Assembly: GCF_008152325.1 (NCBI RefSeq)
Contig: NZ_CP042243.1
Location: 2,919,026-2,983,025, forward strand
Length of the DNA stretch: 64,000 bases
From: Crassaminicella thermophila
Lineage (GTDB): Bacteria > Bacillota > Clostridia > Peptostreptococcales > Thermotaleaceae
Direction: 5' to 3'
This document shows, in pieces, positions 9,628 to 18,686 of the stretch; the first letter of the stretch is position 1; every line of letters starts with the position of its first letter. Both the position numbers and the translations under genes were made by a program. The notes beneath the pieces were generated by a model, which worked only from the letters and a program-made list of their open reading frames with translations, ran no database searches and was not told the origin of the DNA.

Positions 9628-11615
9628 TATCTCAAACCATACTTTTCGATTTTTCTATACAATGTACTCCTCCCAATACCTAAAATTTTTGCAGCCAATG
9701 CCAAGTTTCCACCTACTTCTTGTACTGTTTTAATAATAGCCATTTTTTCAATCTCCTCTAAAGTCATAAGGCCCTCTGTTAAATCAATACCTTTTGGCAT
9801 ATTACTAGATTTCATATAACTTGGCAAATGTTTATAGGTAAGTATTTCTTCATCCTCTACCATATTTACTACAAGCTGGACTACATTCTGAAGCTCACGA
9901 ACATTTCCTGGCCAGTTATAATTAATCATTCCTCTATAAAAGCTCTCTTGAATTCCTTTTATACTTTTTCCCATGCTTTTACTGAATTTTTCTATAAAAT
10001 AATCTACAAATACTTTTATATCTTCTTTTCTATCTCTCAAAGAAGGGGTTTTTATAGGCATTACATTCAATCTATAAAACAAATCTTCTCTAAAATTTCC
10101 AAGCTCAACCTCTTTTTTCAAATCCTTATGGGTTGCTGCAATAACTCTTACATCTACAGGAACAACATTATGACCGCCAATCCTTACAATCTCCTTTGTT
10201 TCTAATACCCTAAGTAAGTTTACCTGTGTATCTAATGGCATATCTCCAATTTCATCTAAGAATATTGTTCCTCCATCTGCTAGTTCGAATTTTCCTGGAT
10301 GGCCTCCTCTTTTTGCTCCTGTAAAAGCACCTTCCACATATCCAAATAACTCACTTCCAACGAGTTCTCTAGGAATTGCCCCACAGTTTAAAAATACAAA
10401 GGGGTTTTTTCTCCGAGGACTTTCATTATGAATAGCTTGGGCAAATAACTCCTTTCCTGTTCCACTCTCCCCTAATAATAATATGGTAGTATCCGTATTT
10501 GCTGCTAAAGCTGCAATCCTTATGGCTTCTTTTATATCTTTACTATTTCCTAATATATCACGAAAAGTAAACCTTGCTTCTGCCCCTACAATTTTGTTTA
10601 CCAAACTGTGTACCTTTTTAGATTCTTTAAAAGTAAATACGACTCCCTCTACCTCATTTGTACTTCTCTCTAGTATAGGGGTTACTGTTACAATACATGA
10701 AATGCTTTTTCCTTTTTTAGTTTTAAAATAAATTTCTTCTTCTTCATACTTTTTTCCCTTGTTGATTCTCCTCATAATTCGATCATAATTTTTCTTATCT
10801 AAAATAGCATGAATATTTTTTCCTAAAATATCCTCTTCTTTTAACCCTAAAAACCTTCGGGCAAAAAAATTAATATCCATAATAACCCCTTTATTATCTG
10901 TACAAATTAACCCTTCGGAAATAGATTCCATAATCGCATAAAAATGCTTATTTGCCATATCCAGCTTTTTGTTTATTTTTTCAAGCTTCATTTTCTTTTC
11001 AATTGCTTGTGCTGCAGCAACAACCATTCCTAAAGTATGGGGATGAACTTTTTCATTAGGGCCTGTTGTGCTTAATACACCCACAATTTGTTCTTTTTCA
11101 TCTCTTATTGGACATGCAGAAGAAGTCCAGTTATGATACTGCTTACAATAATGCTCTGCTCCTAATACTTGAATAGGCTGCCCAATTTCTAATGCCGTAC
11201 CTATAGCATTTGTTCCAATCACATCTTCTCTCACATTACAACCATTATAAATATTTAGGTTTCCATATTCAGCAGTTAAACTACTATCTCCAATACACTC
11301 TAAAACATAACCATCTTTATCTGTAAGTCTTACAATAAACCCTGTATTCTCAACTATTTTACGCAAACTATGCATAAAAGGCATTGCCGTTTTTATAAAA
11401 GGCATAAATCTTTTATATCTTTCTTTAAACTCTTCATCTGATAATATGACATCTATTTTTTCATCTAGTGGATCTACCCCATGCAATTTACTTCTTAACC
11501 ATGAGTAAGCAATCACATCTCTTATCAATTCCTTTTCTATTGTTCCTTCAGATACGAACAATTTCCACGCCTTCTTAAAGCCTTCATTTTGACTTAGTAG
11601 CTCTTTCCCAGGCAT
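9615..11615 (-). CDS. Sigma-54-dependent transcriptional activator, AcoR-like (GAF-PAS-AAA+-Fis)
   Basis: Activator of about 666 residues. Domain order: N-terminal GAF-type sensor of the AcoR kind (residues ~60-205, with DVIGTNAIGTAL and CKQYHNWTSSACPI), a PAS domain (~225-330), an AAA+ domain with GESGTGKE (Walker A), an intact EGAFTGA sigma-54 contact loop and GGTIFLDEIGDMP (Walker B), and a C-terminal Fis-type helix-turn-helix (GNLALAAKILGIGRSTLYRKI). The start is ATG 11615 because GAGGAGG lies just upstream; a TTG at 11633 is less likely. It lies immediately upstream of the mrp operon in the same orientation, with its own terminator, sigma-54 promoter and UAS between them, so it most likely activates mrp. 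The ligand is unknown. Confidence 0.88.
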   Translation of the reverse strand: MPGKELLSQNEGFKKAWKLFVSEGTIEKELIRDVIAYSWLRSKLHGVDPLDEKIDVILSDEEFKERYKRFMPFIKTAMPFMHSLRKIVENTGFIVRLTDKDGYVLECIGDSSLTAEYGNLNIYNGCNVREDVIGTNAIGTALEIGQPIQVLGAEHYCKQYHNWTSSACPIRDEKEQIVGVLSTTGPNEKVHPHTLGMVVAAAQAIEKKMKLEKINKKLDMANKHFYAIMESISEGLICTDNKGVIMDINFFARRFLGLKEEDILGKNIHAILDKKNYDRIMRRINKGKKYEEEEIYFKTKKGKSISCIVTVTPILERSTNEVEGVVFTFKESKKVHSLVNKIVGAEARFTFRDILGNSKDIKEAIRIAALAANTDTTILLLGESGTGKELFAQAIHNESPRRKNPFVFLNCGAIPRELVGSELFGYVEGAFTGAKRGGHPGKFELADGGTIFLDEIGDMPLDTQVNLLRVLETKEIVRIGGHNVVPVDVRVIAATHKDLKKEVELGNFREDLFYRLNVMPIKTPSLRDRKEDIKVFVDYFIEKFSKSMGKSIKGIQESFYRGMINYNWPGNVRELQNVVQLVVNMVEDEEILTYKHLPSYMKSSNMPKGIDLTEGLMTLEEIEKMAIIKTVQEVGGNLALAAKILGIGRSTLYRKIEKYGLRYVSK

Positions 11616-11710
11616 ATCTTCCTCCTCTTTCAAAGTTCTATATTTTCTCTATTATAACATTCATATATAGAGAGATAAACAACATCACATATTGTAAATA
11701 AAATAGAATT

Positions 11711-11785
11711 ATTATGACTGAAAAATAAAAGCGAATAATTGCAAAGCTTTAGTAAAGAAAACTTGATGAAGAATTTCAGAAAAAT
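11711..11785. repeat. Half copy of a dispersed palindromic element
   Basis: 75 bases nearly identical to the left arm of the element at 43383-43592 (shared core CTTTAGTAAAGAAAACTTGA). Only the left arm is present; the central hairpins and right arm are missing. It lies between the amidase and the sigma-54 activator, which are both on the minus strand. Confidence 0.7.
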
Positions 11786-11805
11786 ATAAACGTTCTCTTT
11801 ATATT

Positions 11806-12543
11806 TCATTTTTTTAAATACTTCATAATACCATTTTCAATGGCTATAGCCATTTTATTTTTATACTTCTCACTTTTAAGGAGTTTTTTATCAACAGTAT
11901 TTGTTATATATCCCATTTCTATTAAAACGCCTGGTATTTTTGTCTCTCTCAATACATAATAATCTTCCCCAATCACCTTTGCCTTTATATGATTTTCATT
12001 TAAAAAATTCTTATAAACTATATAATTTATAGACGTAGAAATTTCTCTTGCTAAATTCTCACTTTCTACAGATGTAGGATAATAAAAAATTTCAACACCA
12101 CGAGTTTTTGTACTATTAGGATCTGCATTTACATGAATACTAACAAATATAGCTGCACCACTGTTATTTATTATCTTTTTTCGAGCATCTAAATCTTTTT
12201 TATACCTTGAATCATTTATATGACTTTTATTTTCTAATGATACATCCTTATTCCTTGTCATAATTACTCTAAAGTTTTTATTCCTTAAACGATTCCTTAA
12301 TTTCAAAGCAACATCTAAATTAATATGCTTTTCTAATAATCCAAAACGATCACTAGTTCCTCCATCAATTCCTCCATGGCCTGGATCGATAACAATAACT
12401 TTATTGTTATGATATTTAAAAACGGGTTGAAAAAATTCTGCTCTTAATATAATCATCATGAATATTGCGATTATAAATGTAATAAATATTATGAGAAGTT
12501 TTTTATTCACTTTTATAGTTATGCATATAAACTTTGGAAACAT
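11806..12543 (-). CDS. N-acetylmuramoyl-L-alanine amidase, CwlD-like (Amidase_3)
   Basis: Zinc amidase that cleaves the bond between MurNAc and the stem peptide. One N-terminal helix (residues ~13-33) acts as signal anchor. The catalytic domain then shows VIDPGHGGIDGG (first Zn His), LEKHINLDVA (Glu), FVSIHVNADPN (His) and VLIEMGYITN (catalytic Glu). At 245 aa the size and architecture fit CwlD, which acts in spore cortex muramic-lactam formation together with a PdaA-type deacetylase. A polysaccharide deacetylase lies divergently next to it. The sporulation role is inferred. Confidence 0.8.
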   Translation of the reverse strand: MFPKFICITIKVNKKLLIIFITFIIAIFMMIILRAEFFQPVFKYHNNKVIVIDPGHGGIDGGTSDRFGLLEKHINLDVALKLRNRLRNKNFRVIMTRNKDVSLENKSHINDSRYKKDLDARKKIINNSGAAIFVSIHVNADPNSTKTRGVEIFYYPTSVESENLAREISTSINYIVYKNFLNENHIKAKVIGEDYYVLRETKIPGVLIEMGYITNTVDKKLLKSEKYKNKMAIAIENGIMKYLKK

Positions 12544-12623
12544 AACATCACCCTTTTATTTATTTTCACCATAGATTATATGCATTACATTTTATCTATA
12601 TTAATTCAAAAGGAGAAATAAAA

Positions 12624-13364
12624 ATGAATAAAAAAATATTAATAATTGTTCTACTCATAATTTTATCTTTAATAGGATGTTTATATTTATCTAATACTAC
12701 GTACTTTAAAACACATATAGCTATTTTCTTGATAGATTCAAAACAAATCATAAAATATGGTCCTAAAAATCAAAAAGTTATTGCTTTGACATTTGATGAT
12801 GGTCCTCATCCTAGATTTACACCACAAATATTAGATTTATTAAAAAAATATGATGCAAAAGCAACTTTCTTTGTTCTTGGAAGACATGTAGAATTGTATC
12901 CAACGGTAATAAAAAGAGCCGTTGCAGAAGGACATGAAATTGGAAATCATACCTATACTCATATAGATATAAAAAATACATCATTAAAAAAGCTTCAGAA
13001 TGAATTTGAAAAAACACAAAATATCATTTTTTCCGTAACGGGAATAAAACCAAAAATATTCCGTCCTCCTTTTGGGTTTTGTACTGAAAAAGTTATAAAA
13101 CTTGCAAATCAAAATGACTGTAAAATTATATTGTGGTCAAACCATCAGGATTCAAAGGATTGGAGTAATCCAGGTGTTCAAAAAATTATTAAAAAAACTC
13201 TTTCTAATGTAGAAAATGGTGATATTATTTTGCTACATGATTATGTAGAAGGCCCAAGCCAAACGATTGAGGCATTAAAAACCATATTACCTGAGCTTAA
13301 AAATAGAGGTTATGAGTTTGTCACCATTTCAAAGCTCATTACCTTATCTTCTAATAATGAATAA
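12624..13364 (+). CDS. Polysaccharide deacetylase (NodB domain), secreted or membrane-anchored
   Basis: 246 residues: N-terminal hydrophobic helix (4-23), then a NodB domain with the metal/catalytic motif TFDDGPHPRFT near residue 57 and HEIGNHTYTH (HxxxH) near 112, plus RPPFG and LHDYV motifs. Family members remove N-acetyl groups from peptidoglycan or similar glycans outside the membrane. AAAGGAG precedes the ATG. It is divergent from a CwlD-like amidase. Whether it is the PdaA-type cortex enzyme or a general peptidoglycan deacetylase cannot be decided by eye. Confidence 0.82.
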   Translation: MNKKILIIVLLIILSLIGCLYLSNTTYFKTHIAIFLIDSKQIIKYGPKNQKVIALTFDDGPHPRFTPQILDLLKKYDAKATFFVLGRHVELYPTVIKRAVAEGHEIGNHTYTHIDIKNTSLKKLQNEFEKTQNIIFSVTGIKPKIFRPPFGFCTEKVIKLANQNDCKIILWSNHQDSKDWSNPGVQKIIKKTLSNVENGDIILLHDYVEGPSQTIEALKTILPELKNRGYEFVTISKLITLSSNNE

Positions 13365-13394
13365 AAGTTCTATTCTTTAAAGAATAGAACTTTT
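13363..13394. terminator. Bidirectional terminator between deacetylase and HisD-like gene
   Basis: A perfect palindrome with arms AAAAGTTCTATTCTTT and its complement, A-run on one side and T-run on the other, overlapping the 3' ends of both convergent genes. Confidence 0.85.
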
Positions 13395-14651
13395 TAACCT
13401 CACATCTGCTGCAAGCTTATGTGCATATAATCCTTCTAATTCTCCAAGCCTTGATGCAACAGGCACAATTAATTTTAATCCTTCCTCTGTTACACGCTGA
13501 TTGGTAACAATTTTCATAAATGTTCCAACCCATACTCCTCCTGTATATCGTGCTGCTTTCATTGTAGGAAGAATATGATTTGTACCTGCTACATAATCTC
13601 CAAATACCTCTGCAGCTCCTTCTCCAACAAACAATGACCCATAGTTTGTCAGCTTTGGCACAACTTCATCAAAATTTTTAACTTGAATTTCTAAATGCTC
13701 TGGAGCTATTTCATTGCAAAAGTTAATTGCACTTTCAATCGTATCAAATAAAATAACCTCTCCATTATTTTCCCAAGCAACTTTTGCAATCTCTGCCGTA
13801 GAAAGCTCCTTTAAGAAATTTTCTACTTCTTTTATTGTTTCTTTTCCTATCCTTTCATCTGTACATAAAAGGATTCCTCTTGCCTGTGGATCATGTTCAG
13901 ATTGTGCTAAAATATCTGCTGCAATGACTGTTGGATTAGCCGTACTATCTGCAATAACCACTACTTCACTAGGCCCTGCTAGAAAATCTATGCCTACCTC
14001 TCCACTTACTTGTCTTTTTGCTTCTGTCACATATTGATTTCCAGGTCCTACAATCATATCTACAGCTTTTATACTTTCTGTTCCATAAGCAAGGGCTGCA
14101 ATAGCTTGTGATCCTCCCATAGCATATATTTCATTGGCTCCTGCTAGGTCCATGGCAACTAAGGTTGCTGGATGAATACAATTTGTTCCCTTTATAGCAG
14201 GAGAACATGCAACAATTCTTTTTACCCCCGCCACCTTTGCAGGAATAATAGACATAAGAGCAGATGATGGCAATGGATACCTTCCTCCTGGTACATATCC
14301 AGCACAAGCATCTACAGGAATAGCTCTATGGCCTAAGAATACTCCTGGCAGTAATTCCTGTTCTTTCATATCCTTTAGCATTTCTTTTTGTCTTTTTGAA
14401 AATTCTTCAATATTTTTTGCAGCAAAACGTAAATCATCAAGTGTTGTTTCACTTATACTTTTATAAGCCTTCTGAATTTCCTCTTCCCTTATAAGGTAGT
14501 TTTCTCTTTTGCATCCATCAAACAAGATATTATATTGTCTAAGGGCATGATCCCCTTCTTTTTTTATTTTTTCTATTATTTCTAAAACCCGCTTTTTCAC
14601 CATTTCGTCTTCTTGCTCTTTTTTTAGTAAGGCTTCTTTTAATTTTATCAC
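13377..14651 (-). CDS. Orphan histidinol-dehydrogenase-family enzyme
   Basis: 424 residues with the HisD fold: AKVAGVKRIVACSP, GGSQAIAALAYGT, VGPGNQYVTEAKR, LAGPSEVVVIAD, EHDPQA, IAPEHLEI and the Zn-binding region NHILPT. Around residue 120 it reads YVPGGRYPLPSSALM, where biosynthetic HisD enzymes usually have PGG-x-A-x-YPSSVLM. This is closer to HisD paralogs that oxidise other alcohols (for example HpsN-type). No other histidine gene lies nearby and it is a single-gene transcript. The substrate is therefore uncertain: true HisD or an NAD-dependent dehydrogenase of another alcohol. Confidence 0.7.
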   Translation of the reverse strand: MIKLKEALLKKEQEDEMVKKRVLEIIEKIKKEGDHALRQYNILFDGCKRENYLIREEEIQKAYKSISETTLDDLRFAAKNIEEFSKRQKEMLKDMKEQELLPGVFLGHRAIPVDACAGYVPGGRYPLPSSALMSIIPAKVAGVKRIVACSPAIKGTNCIHPATLVAMDLAGANEIYAMGGSQAIAALAYGTESIKAVDMIVGPGNQYVTEAKRQVSGEVGIDFLAGPSEVVVIADSTANPTVIAADILAQSEHDPQARGILLCTDERIGKETIKEVENFLKELSTAEIAKVAWENNGEVILFDTIESAINFCNEIAPEHLEIQVKNFDEVVPKLTNYGSLFVGEGAAEVFGDYVAGTNHILPTMKAARYTGGVWVGTFMKIVTNQRVTEEGLKLIVPVASRLGELEGLYAHKLAADVRLKSSIL

Positions 14652-15205
14652 TTTACTTCACCTCTTTAACGTAATAAAGTATAGATATAAGTATACCATA
14701 AAAAATATAATTTTAAAACTTTATATAATCTTTCTTTAATACAACAATATTATTTTGAGTATTAGCATAGATTTAATTTTTTATATCTTAAAGAATCTAG
14801 TAACACTTAAAAGTTTTTCATTTACATGACAACTAATAAAAAAGAACTACATACTGTAGCCCCCAACCATAAATGTTACACCATAAAATTCCATATTTTT
14901 TTGATGATTATTAAAATGTTTTTCATGTAGTCATCAAAATTTGCTAAGTATGCTAATTAGGCAATAGAAATTAGTAAAAGGTTTTTGGATTAAAATTTTG
15001 TATAAAGAACGAAAAATCAAAGCTCCTGAGTCATCAAGAGCTTAACTAATGCTTAAACATATATTCGAGGAATAGTTGAGATACGATTAGATTTGATTGT
15101 ATCCATAAATTTACAAAAGTGATAGAATAAAAGAAGATTATTTATACGTTAAACTGATGGTTAGTTTTTTATATAATAAAAACTAAAACGTATTGGAGGT
15201 ATTAC
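14652..15205. other. Non-coding stretch with no recognised gene
   Basis: 554 bases, very AT-rich. No open frame with a ribosome site and no clear RNA fold were seen. It carries the promoter area of the HisD-like gene at its left end and of the small gene at 15206 at its right end (GGAGG before that ATG). Confidence 0.5.
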
Positions 15206-15613
15206 ATGGAGGAGCAAAAAAAAATTAAAATATTTATGCGATTTATATGGTTGTGTATCTTTATTGGAATTAGTTCTATAGTTTATCCTTTATTCTTTCA
15301 GCAACATCTTTTAGTTCACTCTGTATCTCAAAATAAAGATTACGAAATAATAGTAAAATATAAAGATGCTATGCTTTTCGGTCCTCAAGATATAAATATT
15401 TATTATAAAAAATCAGATGAAATATTTAAACATCATTTAATTAGCACCGATTTATCTAACGATGGTAAACGACCTAACAAATCTAACTGTATTATTAAAT
15501 GGAATGAAAACCATGCAAAATTAATACTCCTTGGAGAGGAGCAGCGTGAAGAAATTTTTGAAATACACTTTAGTGAAAGTGTAGAAGTAAAACAGCTCCA
15601 AACAAAATATTAA
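15206..15613 (+). CDS. Hypothetical single-pass membrane protein (135 aa)
   Basis: Good GGAGG ribosome site 8 bases before ATG. Residues ~9-29 form one transmembrane helix followed by a ~105-residue polar domain that would face outside, with alternating hydrophobic pattern suggesting beta strands. No family recognised. It is isolated, with decayed sequence on both sides, so it may be part of a horizontally acquired remnant. Confidence 0.6.
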   Translation: MEEQKKIKIFMRFIWLCIFIGISSIVYPLFFQQHLLVHSVSQNKDYEIIVKYKDAMLFGPQDINIYYKKSDEIFKHHLISTDLSNDGKRPNKSNCIIKWNENHAKLILLGEEQREEIFEIHFSESVEVKQLQTKY

Positions 15614-15960
15614 CCCTACTTAGGGAGTTGATTTCTCAGCAAGGTTTCTTACTACAAGGAGTAGATTTAGAAATTAAAGAAGAATTGAAAAGAGTATATG
15701 AAGAAATAGATAAATTAAAGGGTGTCATAGAGCAGCAATCAAAATATATAGAAGCACTTAAAGGAAGGTAGTGTTTATATATCTAAAAGTAAAAAAACAG
15801 CTTAACACACGTTTATAAAGCTATAAACATACTTTCTACTATAGAATGGTTCAAAAAGTCTGTAAGAGATGTTAGAGCCTTTAAAGTTGAAGATAGGTTT
15901 GAATTCATTACTAGTTACTTTGCAGTAGCTGACAGTTTCCGTGTTACTCCCCCAAATGGT
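15614..15960 (+). other. Decayed region with two short coding remnants
   Basis: Two open stretches without good starts: about 15620-15771 encodes a coiled-coil-like tail (ELKRVYEEIDKLKG, then EQQSKYIEALKGR), and about 15815-15980 encodes [16 protein letters not shown] followed by [16 protein letters not shown]. Neither has a ribosome site. They look like 3' ends of genes from a lost mobile element. Confidence 0.35.
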
Positions 15961-16434
15961 TTAGTTTTTTATATTTTTTGAATCATCATTTTTATTAAAG
16001 TTAATCAAGAAATATATAAAAGTTAAATAAAATAATCCATAAAAGGAATATTTATTTAAGTAATGGTTTTTATTAAAAAAATAAAATAATGTTATAAATG
16101 AAATCAAAGCACAGTATAAAATATCAAACATTTTTATAAGTTTTGATTTTATTGTTCTTATATTGATAGTTTTAAATTCTAATAGTTTCAGTATAGGTAT
16201 TGGCAATATTAATACTATCATTAATGATAGTATTATATGTTTTACGTTTATATAGCTATTATTATTACTTAATGATATCATACATATGCTAAGCAAATAT
16301 ATAAAACCAAGTACCATAACATCTTTTTGAATATTTTTATATAAGAATAACTTTTTATCATCTATTCTTTTGATAAATATATAATTAAAAAACAAGGCTG
16401 GAAATATTAAATACTTTAACCCTTCTACTCCCAA
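15961..16434 (-). CDS. Hypothetical polytopic membrane protein (157 aa)
   Basis: Very hydrophobic, about four to five predicted helices separated by short Lys/Asn-rich loops, and a charged C-terminus ([11 protein letters not shown]). AGGCGAGAGG lies a few bases upstream of the start. No family recognised. It lies between decayed sequence and a LysM remnant, so it may be a leftover or a recently acquired gene. Confidence 0.5.
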   Translation of the reverse strand: MGVEGLKYLIFPALFFNYIFIKRIDDKKLFLYKNIQKDVMVLGFIYLLSICMISLSNNNSYINVKHIILSLMIVLILPIPILKLLEFKTINIRTIKSKLIKMFDILYCALISFITLFYFFNKNHYLNKYSFYGLFYLTFIYFLINFNKNDDSKNIKN

Positions 16435-16553
16435 AATACCTCTCGCCTCCTATTAATACTTATTTGTAAAAGTAACATAAAAACATTTTGTTTTCAATAA
16501 ATTTCCAATAATAAATCTCTCCTTTTCATCTTCACATAATTTTTAGTATTTGG

Positions 16554-16770
16554 TTAGGGTAAATTAAACTCCCCCTTTAACCCATTAAGTTCCATGAGCT
16601 TTAGAACTGTTAAATTATAATCTCTTGCTATTGACCATAGAGTATCCCCTTCCTTATCTGTAAACTAAAAATTGTACCTAATCCTACTATTAATATCATT
16701 ATTATAGAATGATTTCGTTTGGATATCTGTTCCTTAATAATTTTTTGTTTATGTTGAATTGATAGAACAC
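16554..16770 (-). pseudogene. Remnant of a small membrane-anchored LysM protein (YneA-like)
   Basis: On the minus strand one frame encodes a hydrophobic helix (IIMILIVGLGTIFSL). A second frame continues with TDKEGDTLWSIARDYNLTVL, followed by KLMELNGL and a stop. GDTLWSIA is the LysM start signature. Helix and LysM are out of frame by one or two bases and no start codon with a ribosome site is visible. The layout (helix then one LysM) is that of YneA-type division inhibitors. Confidence 0.6.
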
Positions 16771-16824
16771 TTTACTTGCTACCTTTTTCTTTCTTAGGAA
16801 AATGATTAAATATCAATACATTCT

Positions 16825-16872
16825 AAAAAAATAGCAAGATTCATTTTTAAAAATGAATCTTGCTATTTTTTT
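16825..16872 (-). terminator. Terminator of the purine permease gene
   Basis: A long perfect hairpin (arms include ATAGCAAGATTCATTTTT and complement) flanked by A and T runs, ending right at the permease stop codon. Confidence 0.9.
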
Positions 16873-16875
16873 AGT

Positions 16876-18294
16876 TTATTCTGGTAGCAATACAAATCTA
16901 ATAACAAACAAAACAGCAAGGACATACATAATAGGATGCACTTCTTTATGTTTTCCTACGCTCAATTTCATTATTGGATAGAATATAATCCCTGCAGCAA
17001 TTCCATTTGCAATGCTATAGCTAAAAGGCATCATCGCAATAGTAAAAAATGCAGGTACTGCTTCTGTAAAGTCAGTAAAATTTACTTCTTTAATAGATTC
17101 AAGCATCAAAACTCCTATAATGATCAGTGCAGGTGCAGTTGCCTGTGCTGGTACTATTCCTACAATTCCTCCAAAGAATAAAGATAGAATAAATAAAACT
17201 CCTGTAACAAGTGTGGTTAGCCCTGTTCTTCCTCCTTCTGCAATTCCTGCAGTCGATTCAATATATGTAGCAGTCGTTGCACCTCCAAAAAATGCACTAG
17301 ATGTAGTAGCAATAGCATCTGCTAATAATGCTTTTTTCATTCCACGGATTCTTCCATCCTTTTTAATCATGTTTGCTTTTTGTGCCGTACCTACTAATGT
17401 CCCAATTGTATCAAACAAATCCACCAAGCTGAATGTTAAAACAACCATCAAAACACTTGTCAATGCCCCTAGTACACCTTTTCCACCATGAGATAATAAT
17501 CCCTTAAAATCCATAGCCATAAATGTAGGTGCTACAGATGGAGGCATGCTAAATACTTTTAGTCCTGCAACATTTGTAATTCCCATTGGAATACCTATTA
17601 TTGTCGTTAGCAATATGGATATGAGCATAGCACCCTTTACTCTTTTTGCCATAAGAACTGACATAATAATAATACCTATTAAAGTAAGCACTACATTTTT
17701 ATCTGTAAAATCTCCAAAACTTACTAATGTTCCTGGATTTGCAACCACAATTCCACCGCTTTTTAATCCAATCAGTGCAATGAACAGTCCAATCCCTGCA
17801 GTAATTGCCACTTTTATATTTTGTGGAAGACAATTAACAATTTTTTCCCGAATGGATGTAACAGTAATGAGTATAAATAAAATACCAGAAATCGCTACTG
17901 CAGCTAAACCTTGTTGCCAAGTATATCCTAACGTTAAGCAAACACTATATGTAAAAAATGCAGTAAGTCCTATTCCAGGAGCTACAGCAAATGGAAGATT
18001 TGCATACAAAGCCATTACTAATGTACCAATAGCTGATATAATACAAGTTCCTGTAAAAGCTGAAGCAATCACTGGATCATTTAGAATTGAAAGGGATAAA
18101 GCTTCATCTCCAAACAGACCTGCCCCATTCATTCCAGAAGCTTTCAATATGTTTGGAATGACTAATAATGCATAAGCCATTGTAATAAATGTAGTAAATC
18201 CTGCCAAAATTTCTGTTTTTAAATCCGTTCCGTTTTCAGATAACTTAAAATATGATTCTAAAAATGATTTCTTTTTCTTTGCTACGGTTTCCAT
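16876..18294 (-). CDS. NCS2-family purine permease (guanine/hypoxanthine, PbuG/AzgA type)
   Basis: 472 residues, about 12-14 helices. AzgA-subfamily sequence: GFTTFITMAYALLVIPNIL near the N-terminus, GIGLTAFFTYSV near 105, and GTATYIESTAGIAEGGRTGL-like sequence (residues ~340-360) typical of the substrate-binding region. Takes up hypoxanthine, guanine or adenine by proton symport. AAGGAGG precedes the ATG. A guanine-type riboswitch and terminator lie in its leader, so uptake should fall when guanine or hypoxanthine is abundant. Confidence 0.9.
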   Translation of the reverse strand: METVAKKKKSFLESYFKLSENGTDLKTEILAGFTTFITMAYALLVIPNILKASGMNGAGLFGDEALSLSILNDPVIASAFTGTCIISAIGTLVMALYANLPFAVAPGIGLTAFFTYSVCLTLGYTWQQGLAAVAISGILFILITVTSIREKIVNCLPQNIKVAITAGIGLFIALIGLKSGGIVVANPGTLVSFGDFTDKNVVLTLIGIIIMSVLMAKRVKGAMLISILLTTIIGIPMGITNVAGLKVFSMPPSVAPTFMAMDFKGLLSHGGKGVLGALTSVLMVVLTFSLVDLFDTIGTLVGTAQKANMIKKDGRIRGMKKALLADAIATTSSAFFGGATTATYIESTAGIAEGGRTGLTTLVTGVLFILSLFFGGIVGIVPAQATAPALIIIGVLMLESIKEVNFTDFTEAVPAFFTIAMMPFSYSIANGIAAGIIFYPIMKLSVGKHKEVHPIMYVLAVLFVIRFVLLPE

Positions 18295-18312
18295 AATTTT
18301 CCCTCCTTAAAT

Positions 18313-18361
18313 AAAAAAATTTCTGTCATCAGACTATGTGTAAATCCGATAACAGAAATTT
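18313..18361 (-). terminator. Riboswitch-controlled terminator before the purine permease
   Basis: AAATTTCTGT and ACAGAAATTT form a 10-bp stem, then TTTTTT on the minus strand, ending a few bases before the permease ribosome site. This is the off state expected for the guanine riboswitch upstream. Confidence 0.8.
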
Positions 18362-18485
18362 ATATATTACTATCTTCTGTAGACATATAATAGTAAGATC
18401 GAGCTTCTTCATGGTACACTTATATAAAACTATAGATAACCAATATTGCTTATCTTATACTACGATCTAACATCTATTCTTGGAT

Positions 18486-18553
18486 TCACCATAGTGAGAA
18501 ATTTACGGTTTCTCGTAGATACTTCCGATCCTTATTATCAGAATTATATGGTT
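18486..18553 (-). ncRNA. Purine riboswitch, guanine type
   Basis: Minus-strand fold: P1 ACCATA/TATGGT, P2 TTCTGAT/ATCGGAA with loop AATAAGG, P3 GAGAAA/TTTCTC with loop CCGTAAA. The joining strand has GTATCTAC and the specificity base in CACTATGG is C (position 74 in the B. subtilis xpt numbering), which means guanine/hypoxanthine. The usual TTT in J2/3 reads TAT; that position is flipped out in known structures, so binding should survive. Confidence 0.88.
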
Positions 18554-18581
18554 TCCTTTTATTGATTTTTATACTTTATGT

Positions 18582-18610
18582 ATCTTAACACCTGAATTTA
18601 TAAAAGTCAA
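18582..18610 (-). promoter_or_regulatory. Sigma-A promoter of the riboswitch-permease transcript
   Basis: Minus strand TTGACT, 17-bp spacer, TAAGAT, placed just upstream of the purine aptamer. Confidence 0.75.
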
Positions 18611-18686
18611 TATTATTTATTATTAATAGATAATTATGAAAATAGCAATTTAAGGCATCACCCAAAAATTTTAAAATCTTAATGAA

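Noticed and set aside
13377-14651. Firm call as biosynthetic HisD
   Set aside because: No histidine operon context and the altered GGRYPL region; kept as HisD-family of uncertain substrate.
17546-18175. Long plus-strand open frame (209 codons) opposite the purine permease
   Set aside because: It is the antisense of a clearly conserved permease gene, has no ribosome site and shows no domain; a shadow.
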